Shown here: positions 7,908-16,697 of the stretch, in pieces
Position numbering within the stretch: position 1 is the first letter of the stretch
Layout of the letters: each line of letters begins with the position of its first letter
NCBI GenBank assembly: GCA_018710785.1
Contig: DVJD01000108.1
Coordinates: 1-64,000, forward strand
Length of the DNA stretch: 64,000 nucleotides
Direction of reading: 5' to 3'
DNA from: Candidatus Fimimorpha excrementavium
GTDB taxonomy: Bacteria; Bacillota; Clostridia; Lachnospirales; Lachnospiraceae
Program-made: the position numbers and the translations under genes
Notes under the pieces: model-generated
What the model was told of the DNA's origin: nothing
Database searches by the model: none
The model's input: the letters and a program-made list of their open reading frames with translations, nothing else

Positions 7908-8771
7908 GTGAAAAAAATTGCAGTATTACAGGACCTGTCAGGACTTGGCAGGTGTTCCTTAACGGCAGCCATCCCGGTGATATCCGTCATGGGAGTGCAG
8001 GCATGTCCCCTGCCGACGGCCATATTAAGCAATCAGACAGGATATCCCAGTTTCTATTGTGAGGATTATACGAATAAAATTCAGTATTTTATCAGGGAGT
8101 GGAAAAAGCTTCAAATGGAACCGGATGGAATTTACACCGGTTTTTTGGCGGGAGAGCGGCAAGCGGAGGAAATTTTGAAATTTGTACATGCGTTTCGAAA
8201 CAAAGAAACGAAAGTGATTGTAGATCCCGTGATGGGGGATGGCGGAAAAAAATATGATTTTTTTACGGAGCACCTGTTGGAACAAATGAAAATGCTGGTT
8301 TCAGAGGCTGATATGATTACGCCCAATATCACAGAGGCACTGATTCTGTGCGGAGATGACTTGGAAGCTTCTTATCACAAACTGGAGATGCTGGACACAA
8401 AACCGGAAGCGTATCAAAGGGCAGTGGAAGAGGTTGGTAATTCGCTGAAAAATCGGTTCGGACTGGAAGCGGTTGTCATCACAGGAAATCATTATCAGAA
8501 CGGGACAGAAAATATGGTTGGAAATCTGATTATCCAGGGGCAGAAAAAGGATTGGGTAGAATCCTCAAAAGTAGGGGGAAGTTATTCCGGGACCGGGGAT
8601 TTGTTTGCCTCTGTCCTGAGTGCAGGACTGGTGAAAGGGGAATCTCTGCGAATATGTGCCGAAAAAGCAGTACGTATGCTGCGCGCTGCCATCGGTGATG
8701 CGGTGAAATCCGGAAGTGACCGGAATGACGGAGTAGAATTTGAAAAATATCTTTCGTATTTATGGGATTAG
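7908..8771 (+). CDS. Pyridoxamine/pyridoxal kinase family protein
   Basis: A 287-residue ribokinase-superfamily protein of the PdxY type, predicted to phosphorylate pyridoxal, pyridoxine or pyridoxamine with ATP in B6 salvage. It shows the N-terminal LQDLSGLGRCSLTAAIPV substrate loop, DPVMGDGG near residues 105-112 and the catalytic-Asp motif GSYSGTGDLFASVL near 225. The ATG at 7872 in the ORF track has no ribosome site; the GTG at 7908 has AGGTGGAGG seven bases upstream and starts the family sequence. The divergent PdxR-like regulator supports B6 salvage. Exact substrate preference cannot be read from sequence. Confidence 0.87.
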   Translation: MKKIAVLQDLSGLGRCSLTAAIPVISVMGVQACPLPTAILSNQTGYPSFYCEDYTNKIQYFIREWKKLQMEPDGIYTGFLAGERQAEEILKFVHAFRNKETKVIVDPVMGDGGKKYDFFTEHLLEQMKMLVSEADMITPNITEALILCGDDLEASYHKLEMLDTKPEAYQRAVEEVGNSLKNRFGLEAVVITGNHYQNGTENMVGNLIIQGQKKDWVESSKVGGSYSGTGDLFASVLSAGLVKGESLRICAEKAVRMLRAAIGDAVKSGSDRNDGVEFEKYLSYLWD

Positions 8772-8800
8772 GGGCTTCTATAGCCCCTTTTCCTTTTCAC
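8771..8800. terminator. Terminator between kinase and XRE gene
   Basis: GGGGCT-TCTAT-AGCCCC followed by TTTTCCTTTT. It overlaps the 3' end of the convergent XRE gene. Confidence 0.7.
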
Positions 8801-9131
8801 TAAGAAAATCAATCATGTCATAAATGCTGTGTCTGCTTTGTGTGCTCAGAAAAGAAAGCTTCTTCACATGTGCAATGGCATCTGTGTCGCGAAATAATTC
8901 GTTCAAAAAATCCATATTCGATTCCATCGTATTTTCCCATCCCATTAGGTAAGCCGGTGTCGTATTCAGCGCTTTTGCAATCGGTAAAAGTACAGTGGTC
9001 GGCAGATTTTCAATGTTTCCGTTTTCATAGCGGTATACTGTGGCACGGTTCTTGCCAAGCAGTCGGGCGAGTTCCTCAACGGATAGATTCAATTCTTTTC
9101 TTCGTTTTCGAATTCTGTTACCCATGGTCAT
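8778..9131 (-). CDS. XRE family HTH transcriptional regulator
   Basis: A 117-residue regulator with an N-terminal Xre/Cro helix-turn-helix (residues about 4-60: GNRIRKRRKELNLSVEELARLLGKNRATVYRYENG). The C-terminal 50 residues are helical with no recognised domain. Of three possible starts, the ATG at 9131 is nine bases from AAGGAGG; the GTG at 9140 abuts it. It stands alone between convergent pdx kinase and the cotJ operon end. The target is unknown. Confidence 0.85.
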   Translation of the reverse strand: MTMGNRIRKRRKELNLSVEELARLLGKNRATVYRYENGNIENLPTTVLLPIAKALNTTPAYLMGWENTMESNMDFLNELFRDTDAIAHVKKLSFLSTQSRHSIYDMIDFLSEKEKGL

Positions 9132-9296
9132 CGGTTTCACCTCCTTGGTAGAAGAATCATTTTTATGATATCACATTTTCAATGCGGAGACAATGGAAAA
9201 AACGAAAAACGACAATATATATTTTGAAGATATAGATATATAGAATATAAGCATATAAAAGTATGGTGGGTTTGACGGGGCGGAAAGGTCAGGGAA

Positions 9297-9340
9297 AACT
9301 CCCCGCCGCATAAACAGTGAGGAAAGCGCAGCGGGGAGTT
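9297..9340 (-). terminator. Terminator of cotJABC
   Basis: AACTCCCCGC and GCGGGGAGTT form a perfect 10-bp stem. On the minus strand the stem ends in GTTTT just after cotJC. The rest of 9132-9296 is AT-rich with no ORF. Confidence 0.7.
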
Positions 9341-9359
9341 ATGGGGATCAAAGGCCGCA

Positions 9360-9968
9360 TTAACACGATGACCTTTTATCAAAGGCGGGATTGTAAGCAT
9401 AGAAATTTTTGGAATTCAGGTGATCCTGGGCGATTCCAAGTGCCTCGCCAAACCGCTGGAAGTGTACGATTTCCCGGGTACGGAGGAAACGGATGGGATC
9501 ACAGACTTCCGGGTCTTTTACAAGGCGCAGGATATTATCATACGTAGTTCGGGCCTTCTGCTCGGCAGCCATGTTTTCCATTAAATCAGTGATTACATCC
9601 CCCTTGGACTGGAATTCACAGGCATTGAATGGAATTCCGCCCGCAGCCTGCGGCCATAAGGCCAGGGTATGGTCCACATAATACTTATCAAAGCCAGAGG
9701 CTTTGATTTCCTCTGGAGTCAAATCTTTTGTCAGCTGGTAGACAATGGTACAGATTATTTCCATGTGGGCCAGTTCTTCTGTCCCGATATCTGTTAACAA
9801 AGCCTGACATTCCTTATAAGGCATGGTATATCTTTGAGAAAGATAGCGCATGGAGGCAGAGAGTTCACCGTCTGGTCCGCCGAATTGGCTTAAGATTACT
9901 TGAGCAATCTGAGGATTGCACTGTGTGATTTTTACCGGATATTGCAGTCGCTTTTCATAATTCCACAT
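9360..9968 (-). CDS. cotJC: Spore coat protein CotJC, Mn-catalase family
   Basis: A 202-residue ferritin-like protein of the manganese-catalase family. The metal-binding helix pattern is visible in LLTDIGTEELAHMEIICTIVYQL (about 58-80) and NMAAEQKARTTYDNIL (about 131-146). CotJC is built into the spore coat and may destroy peroxide. It is the last gene of cotJABC, and its ATG overlaps the cotJB stop. Mother-cell sigma-E/K transcription is expected from homologs, but I could not place that promoter with confidence. Confidence 0.93.
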   Translation of the reverse strand: MWNYEKRLQYPVKITQCNPQIAQVILSQFGGPDGELSASMRYLSQRYTMPYKECQALLTDIGTEELAHMEIICTIVYQLTKDLTPEEIKASGFDKYYVDHTLALWPQAAGGIPFNACEFQSKGDVITDLMENMAAEQKARTTYDNILRLVKDPEVCDPIRFLRTREIVHFQRFGEALGIAQDHLNSKNFYAYNPAFDKRSSC

Positions 9969-10225
9969 CAGCAGTTACCTCCTACTTCCCATGGCCACGG
10001 TTCATGAATCCAGTGCCAGTGATTGGTTCCCAGCACCTGATCAGCCTGCAGCGGACCGAATTTATCATTATAGAGTTTCATAGCCTCTTTTCTGGCATGC
10101 ACGCATTTTTGATAATAAGCCAGTGCCTCTTCATCACAGGGATGGGTATCGAGATATAAAACAGCGTCATCCATGGCAAAACTGGATTCATTGATTTTTT
10201 TCATTACCATCTGTTTTTCCGTCAT
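9968..10225 (-). CDS. cotJB: Spore coat protein CotJB
   Basis: A small 85-residue coat protein. It starts at MTEKQMVMKKINESSFAMDDAVLYLDTHP and shows the CotJB hallmarks CDEEALAYYQKC and, near the end, HWIHEPWPWE. The ATG at 10225 has GGGAGG upstream; the track's longer form has not. It overlaps cotJA by 4 bases and cotJC by 1 base, so translation is coupled. It probably assembles with CotJA and CotJC in the inner coat. Confidence 0.92.
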   Translation of the reverse strand: MTEKQMVMKKINESSFAMDDAVLYLDTHPCDEEALAYYQKCVHARKEAMKLYNDKFGPLQADQVLGTNHWHWIHEPWPWEVGGNC

Positions 10226-10476
10226 CTTCTGCACCTCCCTGTACACATGGCAGCCATAAAGGGTTTATCCAAATCAGCAAATATGGTTCCCTGCGAAAAT
10301 CCGGTTTCCCAGTCATAGAGGTTGCCGAACTTCTGTCTGGGAACATAGGCCATTCCTATGGGATTGGCAGAGAGCGTATTGCCGAAGCAGTTTGTTTGAT
10401 TGGCAGACGGCTGGTTTCTGGTGAACGTTCTCTCGCTTCGATAGTCCGGTCGTCTGGTTCCACAGCGATAATCCAT
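10222..10476 (-). CDS. cotJA: Spore coat protein CotJA
   Basis: An 84-residue CotJA homolog. The C-terminal half carries the family motif MAYVPRQKFGNLYDWETGFSQGTIFADLDKPFM; the N-terminal 35 residues are polar and variable. The ATG at 10476 has AAAGGAGA seven bases upstream. It is the first gene of the cotJABC operon. Upstream (10500-10540, minus strand) a CATAAAAT box could be a sporulation-sigma -10, but no convincing -35 was seen. Confidence 0.9.
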   Translation of the reverse strand: MDYRCGTRRPDYRSERTFTRNQPSANQTNCFGNTLSANPIGMAYVPRQKFGNLYDWETGFSQGTIFADLDKPFMAAMCTGRCRR

Positions 10477-10560
10477 GGAAAATCTCCTTTCTAATACGGT
10501 TGTTCTTTACCATTTTATGATGAAGGGAGGGAACGGTTACAGGCTGTGGTACGGACTATG

Positions 10561-10581
10561 AAAAAATCAAAGTGATTTTTT
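10561..10581. terminator. Short A/T-flanked hairpin
   Basis: AAAAAATCA and TGATTTTTT pair perfectly around AAG and can end transcription from either side. It separates the cotJ operon from the promoter at 10594. Confidence 0.5.
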
Positions 10582-10593
10582 TTATCAAGTAGC

Positions 10594-10622
10594 TTGAATT
10601 GTGTCGAAAAGTGCGATAGAAT
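10594..10622 (+). promoter_or_regulatory. Promoter of the DUF5717 operon
   Basis: TTGAAT, 17-base spacer, TAGAAT on the plus strand. It would start a transcript near 10629, about 310 bases before the first start codon. Confidence 0.6.
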
Positions 10623-10628
10623 AAGAAA

Positions 10629-10939
10629 CACATATGTACTTTTGCCTGAGCAAGTAAGCGTTCCGTTTCCGGAATACAAAGACAGAGTATGTTGGGAGAC
10701 CTTGCTTGTTTCAGAGAAGGAATAAATTCCTTTGGTTGGTGGAATCCGATTGTCTGCTTTGGTGCGGATCTGATTCCGCTTTTTAACCTCATACAGATAG
10801 TTTCAGGTTTTCCTGTCGCTGATCAGAGGCGGACATAGGCCTTATCTGACAGGAATGAAGCTGCTGTGGAGTATGAGAAATCAGCAAAGCGGATGACGAA
10901 TATCCGCTCTGACGCATGGATAATGAACGATGATGGCAG
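10629..10939 (+). ncRNA. Long structured leader of the DUF5717 operon (candidate cis-regulatory RNA)
   Basis: About 310 untranslated bases with ordered stems. AAGGAA/TTCCTT is at 10717-10732. GCGGA-TCTGAT-TCCGC followed by TTTTT (10764-10784) looks like an intrinsic terminator, and its 3' arm can instead pair in GGAATC/GATTCC (10741/10772). TCCTGTC/GACAGGA spans 10811-10854, and GCGGAT/ATCCGC spans 10889-10907. The two exclusive pairings resemble an attenuator. I recognise no known riboswitch class. The pairings are seen; regulation is inferred. Confidence 0.45.
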
Positions 10940-10948
10940 GTGAAGATT

Positions 10949-13900
10949 TTGAAAGAACGGATTAATCAGTTGGCTCACGGAGCCGTACAATATGAGAAGC
11001 CCATGATAACGGTGACGCAGTCCAGCATTCAGGATACGGTGCCGGAAGGGATGACACAGCGGGCAGAGATAGGTGTGAAAAGCGAAAATGGTGTGCCGAT
11101 CCGGGGATTTTTATATTCTTCCCATGCCCGTGCATACGTAAGGCAGGACCAGATTATCGGAATAAAAGGCCAGATCGGATTGGAAATCAATGCTGCCGGA
11201 CTTACGGCAGGAGAGCAGATCAGGGGCCAGGTGCAGTTTGTCTATAATGGAGGGGAGATGGTTCTGCCATACTGTTTCCATATAGTGAAAGAGAAGGGAA
11301 CGGAGACAAAAAAGACACTGGAGACCATCCAGGAGTTTGCCGCGCTGGCAAAGGAAGAACCGGCGGAAGCCCTTCATTTTTTTTCGTCTGAACGATTTCT
11401 GGAGATGCCTTTTATGAAGGCAGGAAGTGACCGTACCCTGTACCGTGGACTGATGGAAGGCGGCAGTGAAGAGAGGGCCATGGAAGAGTTCCTTACGGCT
11501 GTGGGTGAAAAGGAGCCTGTGCGCCTTTCCCTGGCAGAAGGCAAAGGTATATTTGAAAATCCGGATAAAGACACATTTGGTGAGCTGATTATAGAAAAAA
11601 ACACATGGGGATATACAGCGCTGACGATGGAAAGCGATTCCCCTTGGCTTGTGCTGGAAAAAAAGAGGGCATTTGATTTTGACTTCGTGGAAAACCGTAT
11701 GGCTGTCCGCTATGTATTGGATGAGAAGCAGCTGCATGGCGGAAATAATATCGGTTTGATTACGGTGAGCACGGCAAGTCAGAGGCTTACGTATGAAGTT
11801 TATGTGAAGAAGGGAACCAGGAAAACGGAAAAAGGCCGTATGAGACGTGCAGACTGGTTTAAGCTGGAACAGCTCTATCTGGAGTACCAGGATAAAACAT
11901 ATGAAGACAAGCTGATTCTGGCGGCCATGGAAGGGGAAGTGGCCTCCCTGATTAAGCATTACCCCGATGAGCTTCGTCTGTATCTGCTGCGCTCCTGGCT
12001 CCACATGGAACAGAATCAGGGAAAACAGGCAGAAAAGCTGTTGAGTTGGGTGAAAGAACCGATAGCCAAGAGCCGGGATACCCAATTGGAAAACTATTGT
12101 CTGTATTTGTTTTTGAATGCCATGCTGACAGGGGAAGAGGCGGCCTTTGTCAATATGCAGAAATTGGTTCATAAGTATTTTGAAGAAAATGACAGTATTA
12201 TCTTGGCTCTATTGGAACTGCAGGTGAATCCGGAATATACAAAAAAACCGGAGATGGCATTGGAATTTTTGCGCAGACAGTTTGAAAAGGGGAGCAGAAG
12301 CCCACTCTTATATTCCATGGCCTGCCGTATTTTTTGCCACGAACCTGGGCTGCTTCATCAGATGGATGCCTTTGAGATTATGGTATTTTCATACGGGGCC
12401 AAGCGAAAGATCATTGGCAGAGACCTGCTCCTTCGCATGCTGGAGATTCCTGTTTTGCAGAAACAGTATCTCTCCGTGTATTTTACGATGCTGACAAAGC
12501 TGTATGAATACGAGGAGGAAGATGCTTTGCTGGGAGCCATCTGCAGCCTGCTGATTAAGACGGGAAGCGCCGGAGAAACGTATTTTCCATGGTATCAAAA
12601 GGGTGTGGAAAAAGATCTGAAGCTGACCAGTTTATATGAATACTATCTGTATTCGGTACCGGAAGAGTTTGATCAGTCTCTGCCTCAGCCGATTCTGATG
12701 TATTATTCTTATCAAAATGAACTGGATGATAAGAGCCGTTTGCTTCTGTATTCCAATATTTTGAAGTATCATGGAATTGGAAGCAAAATATATGAAAGTT
12801 ACAGTGCTCAGATGGAGGAGTTCGCCATCAGCCAGCTGCTGGAAGGAAGAACTTCGGAAAAATTAGTTCCGCTGTATGCCACAATCCTGCATCCCGATAT
12901 TGTAGATGAGGCTTTGGCTGAGGGACTTCCGGATTTGCTGTTTGCGAAAAAGATCACGACGGCTGCGCCATTTGCCAAGCGGATGATTGTCCGCTACCCG
13001 CAGCTGAAAAAAGAGATTTCCGTTCCGGTAAAGAGGGGAACTGCCTGTGTGCCGGTTTATACGAAAAATACGGTGATTCTGATTGAAGATGCTTATGGAA
13101 AACGGTATTCGGACAGTCAGATTGATGCGAAACCGCTGATGAATGACGGACGTCTTCTAAAAAGGTGTTGGGAACTTTGCCCCGGACACTTGATGATGCG
13201 GATCGCAAAAGCGGAAGATCTGGAGCATGCGCCGATACAGACAGCGGAGCAGCTGGAACTGGCCAAGGGCCTCCTATTGGAGGGGGCGCTGGAAGAAGAA
13301 TATCAACAGTTTTTGCTTTCCAGGGTGATTGAATACTGTTATTCCTCCAATGATGGGGCGGCTTTGGACTGCGACAGTCTGTTTATGGAGCTGGATGCCG
13401 GAAAATTAAGTGAGAGGGAGCGTATCTGTGTCATCGAGATTCTGATACGCAGTGAATACTATACGACGGCATATCAGCTGGTGCATACGTATGGATACGA
13501 CGGAATTAAGATGGAGCATCTCCTGAAACTGGCAGTGCGGATGATTCAGGAAAAACTGTATGAAAAAAATGATTTTCTTGTGGGCCTCTGCTATTATCTG
13601 TTTGTTCACAACCAGTATAATGACGGAACGCTTTCCTATTTGGCGGCCTTTTACAATGGACTGACCCATTCCATGTATAAGCTTCTGGTGAAAATACGTA
13701 AAAGCAGTGCGGATGCCAAAGATCTGACGGAACGGGTATTGGCACAGATGATGTTTACCGAACAGTACGAAAAGATGGACCAGGTGTATCAGTGGTATAG
13801 CGAAGGCAAACAGGTGCTGGAAGAGATGCGTATGGCATATCTGGTTTTAAAGTGCGATGCTTATTTTATGGAGCGGGAAAAGGTGGATCCGGAAAAAATA

Positions 13901-14491
13901 CGGGCAGTGGAAGTTCTCATTCTCCAGAAAGAGTGGGAAGAAATCCCATCCGTCTGCAGCTTTGCGCTGCTTACGCTGTATAGCCGCCAAAAGAGGCTGG
14001 CAGAAAAAGAAAAGAAGATTGCTTCGGAAGTAATCAAATTACTGACCGCGGAAGGGTTGGTATTATCCTGCTTCTTAGCTTTGGCAAAAGAGGTGGTTCT
14101 GCCATATGAACTGGAAGGCCGTGTGATTTTGGAATACAGGAAGGATACCGTGAAGCGGGTGGCGGCAGAGGGAAGACGTCTGCCGGATGGGACTTATATA
14201 AAACGGGAAATGCAGCAGATTTATCCGGGTGTATTTACAAAAACATTTCTGCTGTTTGAAGATGAGAAAGTGGATTTGAAACTGGTGGGCTGGAAAGAGG
14301 ATGGCAGCCAGGAGACAGAAGAAAGAAGAATAACCGGTGAACATGTTTATATGCGTAACGGAAGCCGGTTTGAGCAGCTGAACCAGATGATGCGTTTTGC
14401 GCATCAAAAAGAATGGAATAGGCTGGAAGAATGCCTGAAAGAGGCAGAAATTACAGACGGAATAATTGAAAAACTGTTCCCGATGATATAG
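10949..14491 (+). CDS. Large DUF5717-type protein, beta-sandwich plus helical solenoid
   Basis: About 1180 residues with no signal peptide or membrane helix, so probably cytoplasmic. Residues 1-115 and about 190-290 look like two beta-sandwich domains. Residues about 300-1020 are helical, like a TPR-type solenoid. The last 150 residues return to beta strands (VILEYRKDTVKRVAAEGRRLPDGTY). I assign it to the DUF5717 group of Lachnospiraceae from memory of the family. The GTG at 10940 has a poor ribosome site; TTG 10949 with AGGTGA is slightly better. It is followed after 16 bases by an Hsp70-fold protein. Scaffold or client-binding function is an inference. Confidence 0.7.
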   Translation: MKERINQLAHGAVQYEKPMITVTQSSIQDTVPEGMTQRAEIGVKSENGVPIRGFLYSSHARAYVRQDQIIGIKGQIGLEINAAGLTAGEQIRGQVQFVYNGGEMVLPYCFHIVKEKGTETKKTLETIQEFAALAKEEPAEALHFFSSERFLEMPFMKAGSDRTLYRGLMEGGSEERAMEEFLTAVGEKEPVRLSLAEGKGIFENPDKDTFGELIIEKNTWGYTALTMESDSPWLVLEKKRAFDFDFVENRMAVRYVLDEKQLHGGNNIGLITVSTASQRLTYEVYVKKGTRKTEKGRMRRADWFKLEQLYLEYQDKTYEDKLILAAMEGEVASLIKHYPDELRLYLLRSWLHMEQNQGKQAEKLLSWVKEPIAKSRDTQLENYCLYLFLNAMLTGEEAAFVNMQKLVHKYFEENDSIILALLELQVNPEYTKKPEMALEFLRRQFEKGSRSPLLYSMACRIFCHEPGLLHQMDAFEIMVFSYGAKRKIIGRDLLLRMLEIPVLQKQYLSVYFTMLTKLYEYEEEDALLGAICSLLIKTGSAGETYFPWYQKGVEKDLKLTSLYEYYLYSVPEEFDQSLPQPILMYYSYQNELDDKSRLLLYSNILKYHGIGSKIYESYSAQMEEFAISQLLEGRTSEKLVPLYATILHPDIVDEALAEGLPDLLFAKKITTAAPFAKRMIVRYPQLKKEISVPVKRGTACVPVYTKNTVILIEDAYGKRYSDSQIDAKPLMNDGRLLKRCWELCPGHLMMRIAKAEDLEHAPIQTAEQLELAKGLLLEGALEEEYQQFLLSRVIEYCYSSNDGAALDCDSLFMELDAGKLSERERICVIEILIRSEYYTTAYQLVHTYGYDGIKMEHLLKLAVRMIQEKLYEKNDFLVGLCYYLFVHNQYNDGTLSYLAAFYNGLTHSMYKLLVKIRKSSADAKDLTERVLAQMMFTEQYEKMDQVYQWYSEGKQVLEEMRMAYLVLKCDAYFMEREKVDPEKIRAVEVLILQKEWEEIPSVCSFALLTLYSRQKRLAEKEKKIASEVIKLLTAEGLVLSCFLALAKEVVLPYELEGRVILEYRKDTVKRVAAEGRRLPDGTYIKREMQQIYPGVFTKTFLLFEDEKVDLKLVGWKEDGSQETEERRITGEHVYMRNGSRFEQLNQMMRFAHQKEWNRLEECLKEAEITDGIIEKLFPMI

Positions 14492-14507
14492 AAGAGAGGG
14501 TGGATAC

Positions 14508-15776
14508 ATGGAAGGACTGATTCTGGGGTATGATCTATGTAATGATTACTGCAGAATAAGCTGTTACGAGCCAGGGCAGCTGGAACCGGTGGATCTGGCA
14601 TTTTCGGAGGAAGAAAATCCGTATGTGGTGCAGACCGCCATATGCAAAAAAAGAAATAAAGAAGAGTGGCTGCTGGGTGAAGAAGCCTATAAGCTGGTTC
14701 TGACAGGGGAAGGCATTTTGGTTGATAAACTGATCCGCCTGGCAGGGAAAGAGGGAACGGCTACGATTGAAAACAAATGCTATTCGGCCAAAGAGATGCT
14801 GACGACGTTTCTTTCTCTGACACTGAAGCAGACCTATCACAAATATGGAACCAGAGAGATCCGAATGCTGGTGATCACGGTGCAGACCATGAATCTGCAG
14901 CTTTTGGATACCTTGGTTGGATGTACGGATGCACTGAATATTCCGCGGGAGAAGGTACATATCATCAGCCATACGGAAAGTTTTATGTACTATGTGACAA
15001 GTCAGAAAAAGGATTTGTGGGCACATCAGGCAGTCTTGTTCGATTTGAATTCGGAGGGGCTTCACTATTATGAACTGGGAATGACCCGGGGCATTCAGCC
15101 CAATGTGGCACGGGTGGAGCACGAGCCGTTGGAAGAAGGCTTCTCTCTGGATATTCTGGAACATCCTTCCGGAAGAAAACTGGCGGATTCCATCATGTTA
15201 TCCTGCGGAGAGCGGATGATGCAGAAAAAATTGATTTCATCGGTATATCTGACAGGGAAAGGGATGGATCGCTGTCAGGACTGGGCTTCTGATTTTTTAA
15301 AGATGGCATGCAACAAAAGAAGGGTATTTCTCTGCCAGAATTTATTTGCCAAGGGTGCGGTATATGCAGCTTGTGATTATGTGAGAGAAAAGACAGCCTA
15401 CCCCTATGTGGGACTTTGCGAAGGACGAATCCAGTCCAATGTATCCATGGAAGTCATGCATGAGGGAAAGAAGAAAAAGCTGGTTCTGGCAGCCGAGGGG
15501 GGAAACTGGTATGAGACCAAATCGATGGTGGATGTCATACTGGATGACATGGATTCCCTGTTTCTGACGGTGACAAAACACGGGGAGAAGGAAGGACGCA
15601 TGGTGGAGATTCCGCTTCATGAGTTCCCCAAAAGGCCAAACCGTACCACGAGGATATCGGTGATTCTCACCTTTACATCCGAGCGGGATGTAACGGTACG
15701 AGTGGTAGACAGGGGATTCGGAGAGTTTTTTCCGTCAGAAAATGCGATGATCAAAAGGGAAATTCATTTGGCATGA
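14508..15776 (+). CDS. DUF5716-type protein with Hsp70/actin-like fold
   Basis: 422 residues with the order of motifs of an Hsp70. There is an N-terminal phosphate-1-like loop LGYDLCNDYCRI (6-17), a phosphate-2-like strand AVLFDLNSEGLHYYEL (near 180) and an adenosine-like motif SVYLTGKGM (near 245). NLFAKGAVYAA (near 282) matches the helix where DnaK has an Ala/Gly-rich segment. The C-terminal 70 residues (RISVILTFTSERDVTVRVVDRGFGEFF) resemble the Hsp70 substrate-binding beta domain. Several canonical glycines and aspartates are changed, so ATP hydrolysis is uncertain. It lies between the giant scaffold protein and a helical protein. Function unknown; a chaperone-like ATPase partner is my inference. 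Confidence 0.68.
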   Translation: MEGLILGYDLCNDYCRISCYEPGQLEPVDLAFSEEENPYVVQTAICKKRNKEEWLLGEEAYKLVLTGEGILVDKLIRLAGKEGTATIENKCYSAKEMLTTFLSLTLKQTYHKYGTREIRMLVITVQTMNLQLLDTLVGCTDALNIPREKVHIISHTESFMYYVTSQKKDLWAHQAVLFDLNSEGLHYYELGMTRGIQPNVARVEHEPLEEGFSLDILEHPSGRKLADSIMLSCGERMMQKKLISSVYLTGKGMDRCQDWASDFLKMACNKRRVFLCQNLFAKGAVYAACDYVREKTAYPYVGLCEGRIQSNVSMEVMHEGKKKKLVLAAEGGNWYETKSMVDVILDDMDSLFLTVTKHGEKEGRMVEIPLHEFPKRPNRTTRISVILTFTSERDVTVRVVDRGFGEFFPSENAMIKREIHLA

Positions 15777-15804
15777 GTTTGACAGAGAAAGGATGGAAGA
15801 ATAG

Positions 15805-16620
15805 ATGGGTCAATACCTGTTATGTCAGAAGACGGCTCAGATGCCGTATGAGATAGAAGAGATGGGACTGCACATCTACTCGGCAGAAGAATTATGCTAT
15901 TATATTTATCATAATCTGCCCATGATCGATGATTCGTTTATCAATGAGGCGCTGATCGAATTCATCAGAAAAGATCTGGATATGCCGGTGCTGGCAGAAA
16001 AGGTCAGCCGCTGCTTTCAGTCTTCGGCTGATTTGGACAGCACGCTTCTGGTTCTCCTTCGGAATGTGGGATATTATACAGAAGAGGAAATTACAGAATT
16101 TCAGGAAATGATGATTCGGCTGCACCGGAAAAATCCTCTGGAACGGACAAAAGACCGGGCGGATCTTTTGTTTTCTTACCGAAAATATCAGAATGCCGTG
16201 AAGGCGTATGGAGCCATCGTCAGCCAGGGAAGAGACCTTCGGGTAAAAGCCGGTTTTTATTCGGAAGTTCTGCAGCATATGGCGGTTTGCTGTCTTCATT
16301 TATATATGTATCCGGAGACGCTTGACTGCCTGAAAGCCGCCTATGAGGAAAATAAGGACCGCCGCATTCTGCAGCAGATTTATGATTTCTGTGTGCTGAC
16401 CAGACAGGCGCTTCCGAAAGATTTATTTCTGGATATTGAAGATGAAGTTCTGATCAATTGGCAGAAAGATTATTGTGAAGCACAGGATATCTCCATGCAG
16501 GAGATGGAACATGGAAGCACGGCCGGGATTTTTTCTCTGGAGCCGGAAGAACGGGAAGCGGCTTTGGAGGAATTTCTGAAGAAAGAGAAAAAGCTGTACC
16601 GGGAGATGACTGCAGAATAG
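15805..16620 (+). CDS. Conserved-looking helical protein, third gene of the DUF5717 operon
   Basis: 271 residues, nearly all alpha-helical and charged, with no signal peptide or membrane segment. Residues about 125-210 contain helix pairs of TPR type (FSYRKYQNAVKAYGAIVSQGRDLRVKAGFYSEVLQHMAVCCLHLYMYPETLDCLKAAYEENKD). The N-terminus (YEIEEMGLHIYSAEELCYYIYHNLPMIDDSFI) looks like a separate helical module. AAAGGATGG precedes the ATG. It follows the Hsp70-fold gene by 28 bases and ends the operon. I do not recognise a named family; it may act as an adaptor. Confidence 0.75.
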   Translation: MGQYLLCQKTAQMPYEIEEMGLHIYSAEELCYYIYHNLPMIDDSFINEALIEFIRKDLDMPVLAEKVSRCFQSSADLDSTLLVLLRNVGYYTEEEITEFQEMMIRLHRKNPLERTKDRADLLFSYRKYQNAVKAYGAIVSQGRDLRVKAGFYSEVLQHMAVCCLHLYMYPETLDCLKAAYEENKDRRILQQIYDFCVLTRQALPKDLFLDIEDEVLINWQKDYCEAQDISMQEMEHGSTAGIFSLEPEEREAALEEFLKKEKKLYREMTAE

Positions 16621-16662
16621 GACGGAGTATGGCGGAGCAGCTGTCAGAATAAAAAATCCTGC

Positions 16663-16691
16663 TTGACAAATGAGAGAAGTCTGATTATGAT
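16663..16691 (+). promoter_or_regulatory. Promoter of the valS T-box transcript
   Basis: Near-perfect sigma-A promoter: TTGACA, 17 bases, TATGAT. The transcript would start about 16698, at the 5' end of the T-box leader. Confidence 0.8.
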
Positions 16692-16697
16692 ATTACG

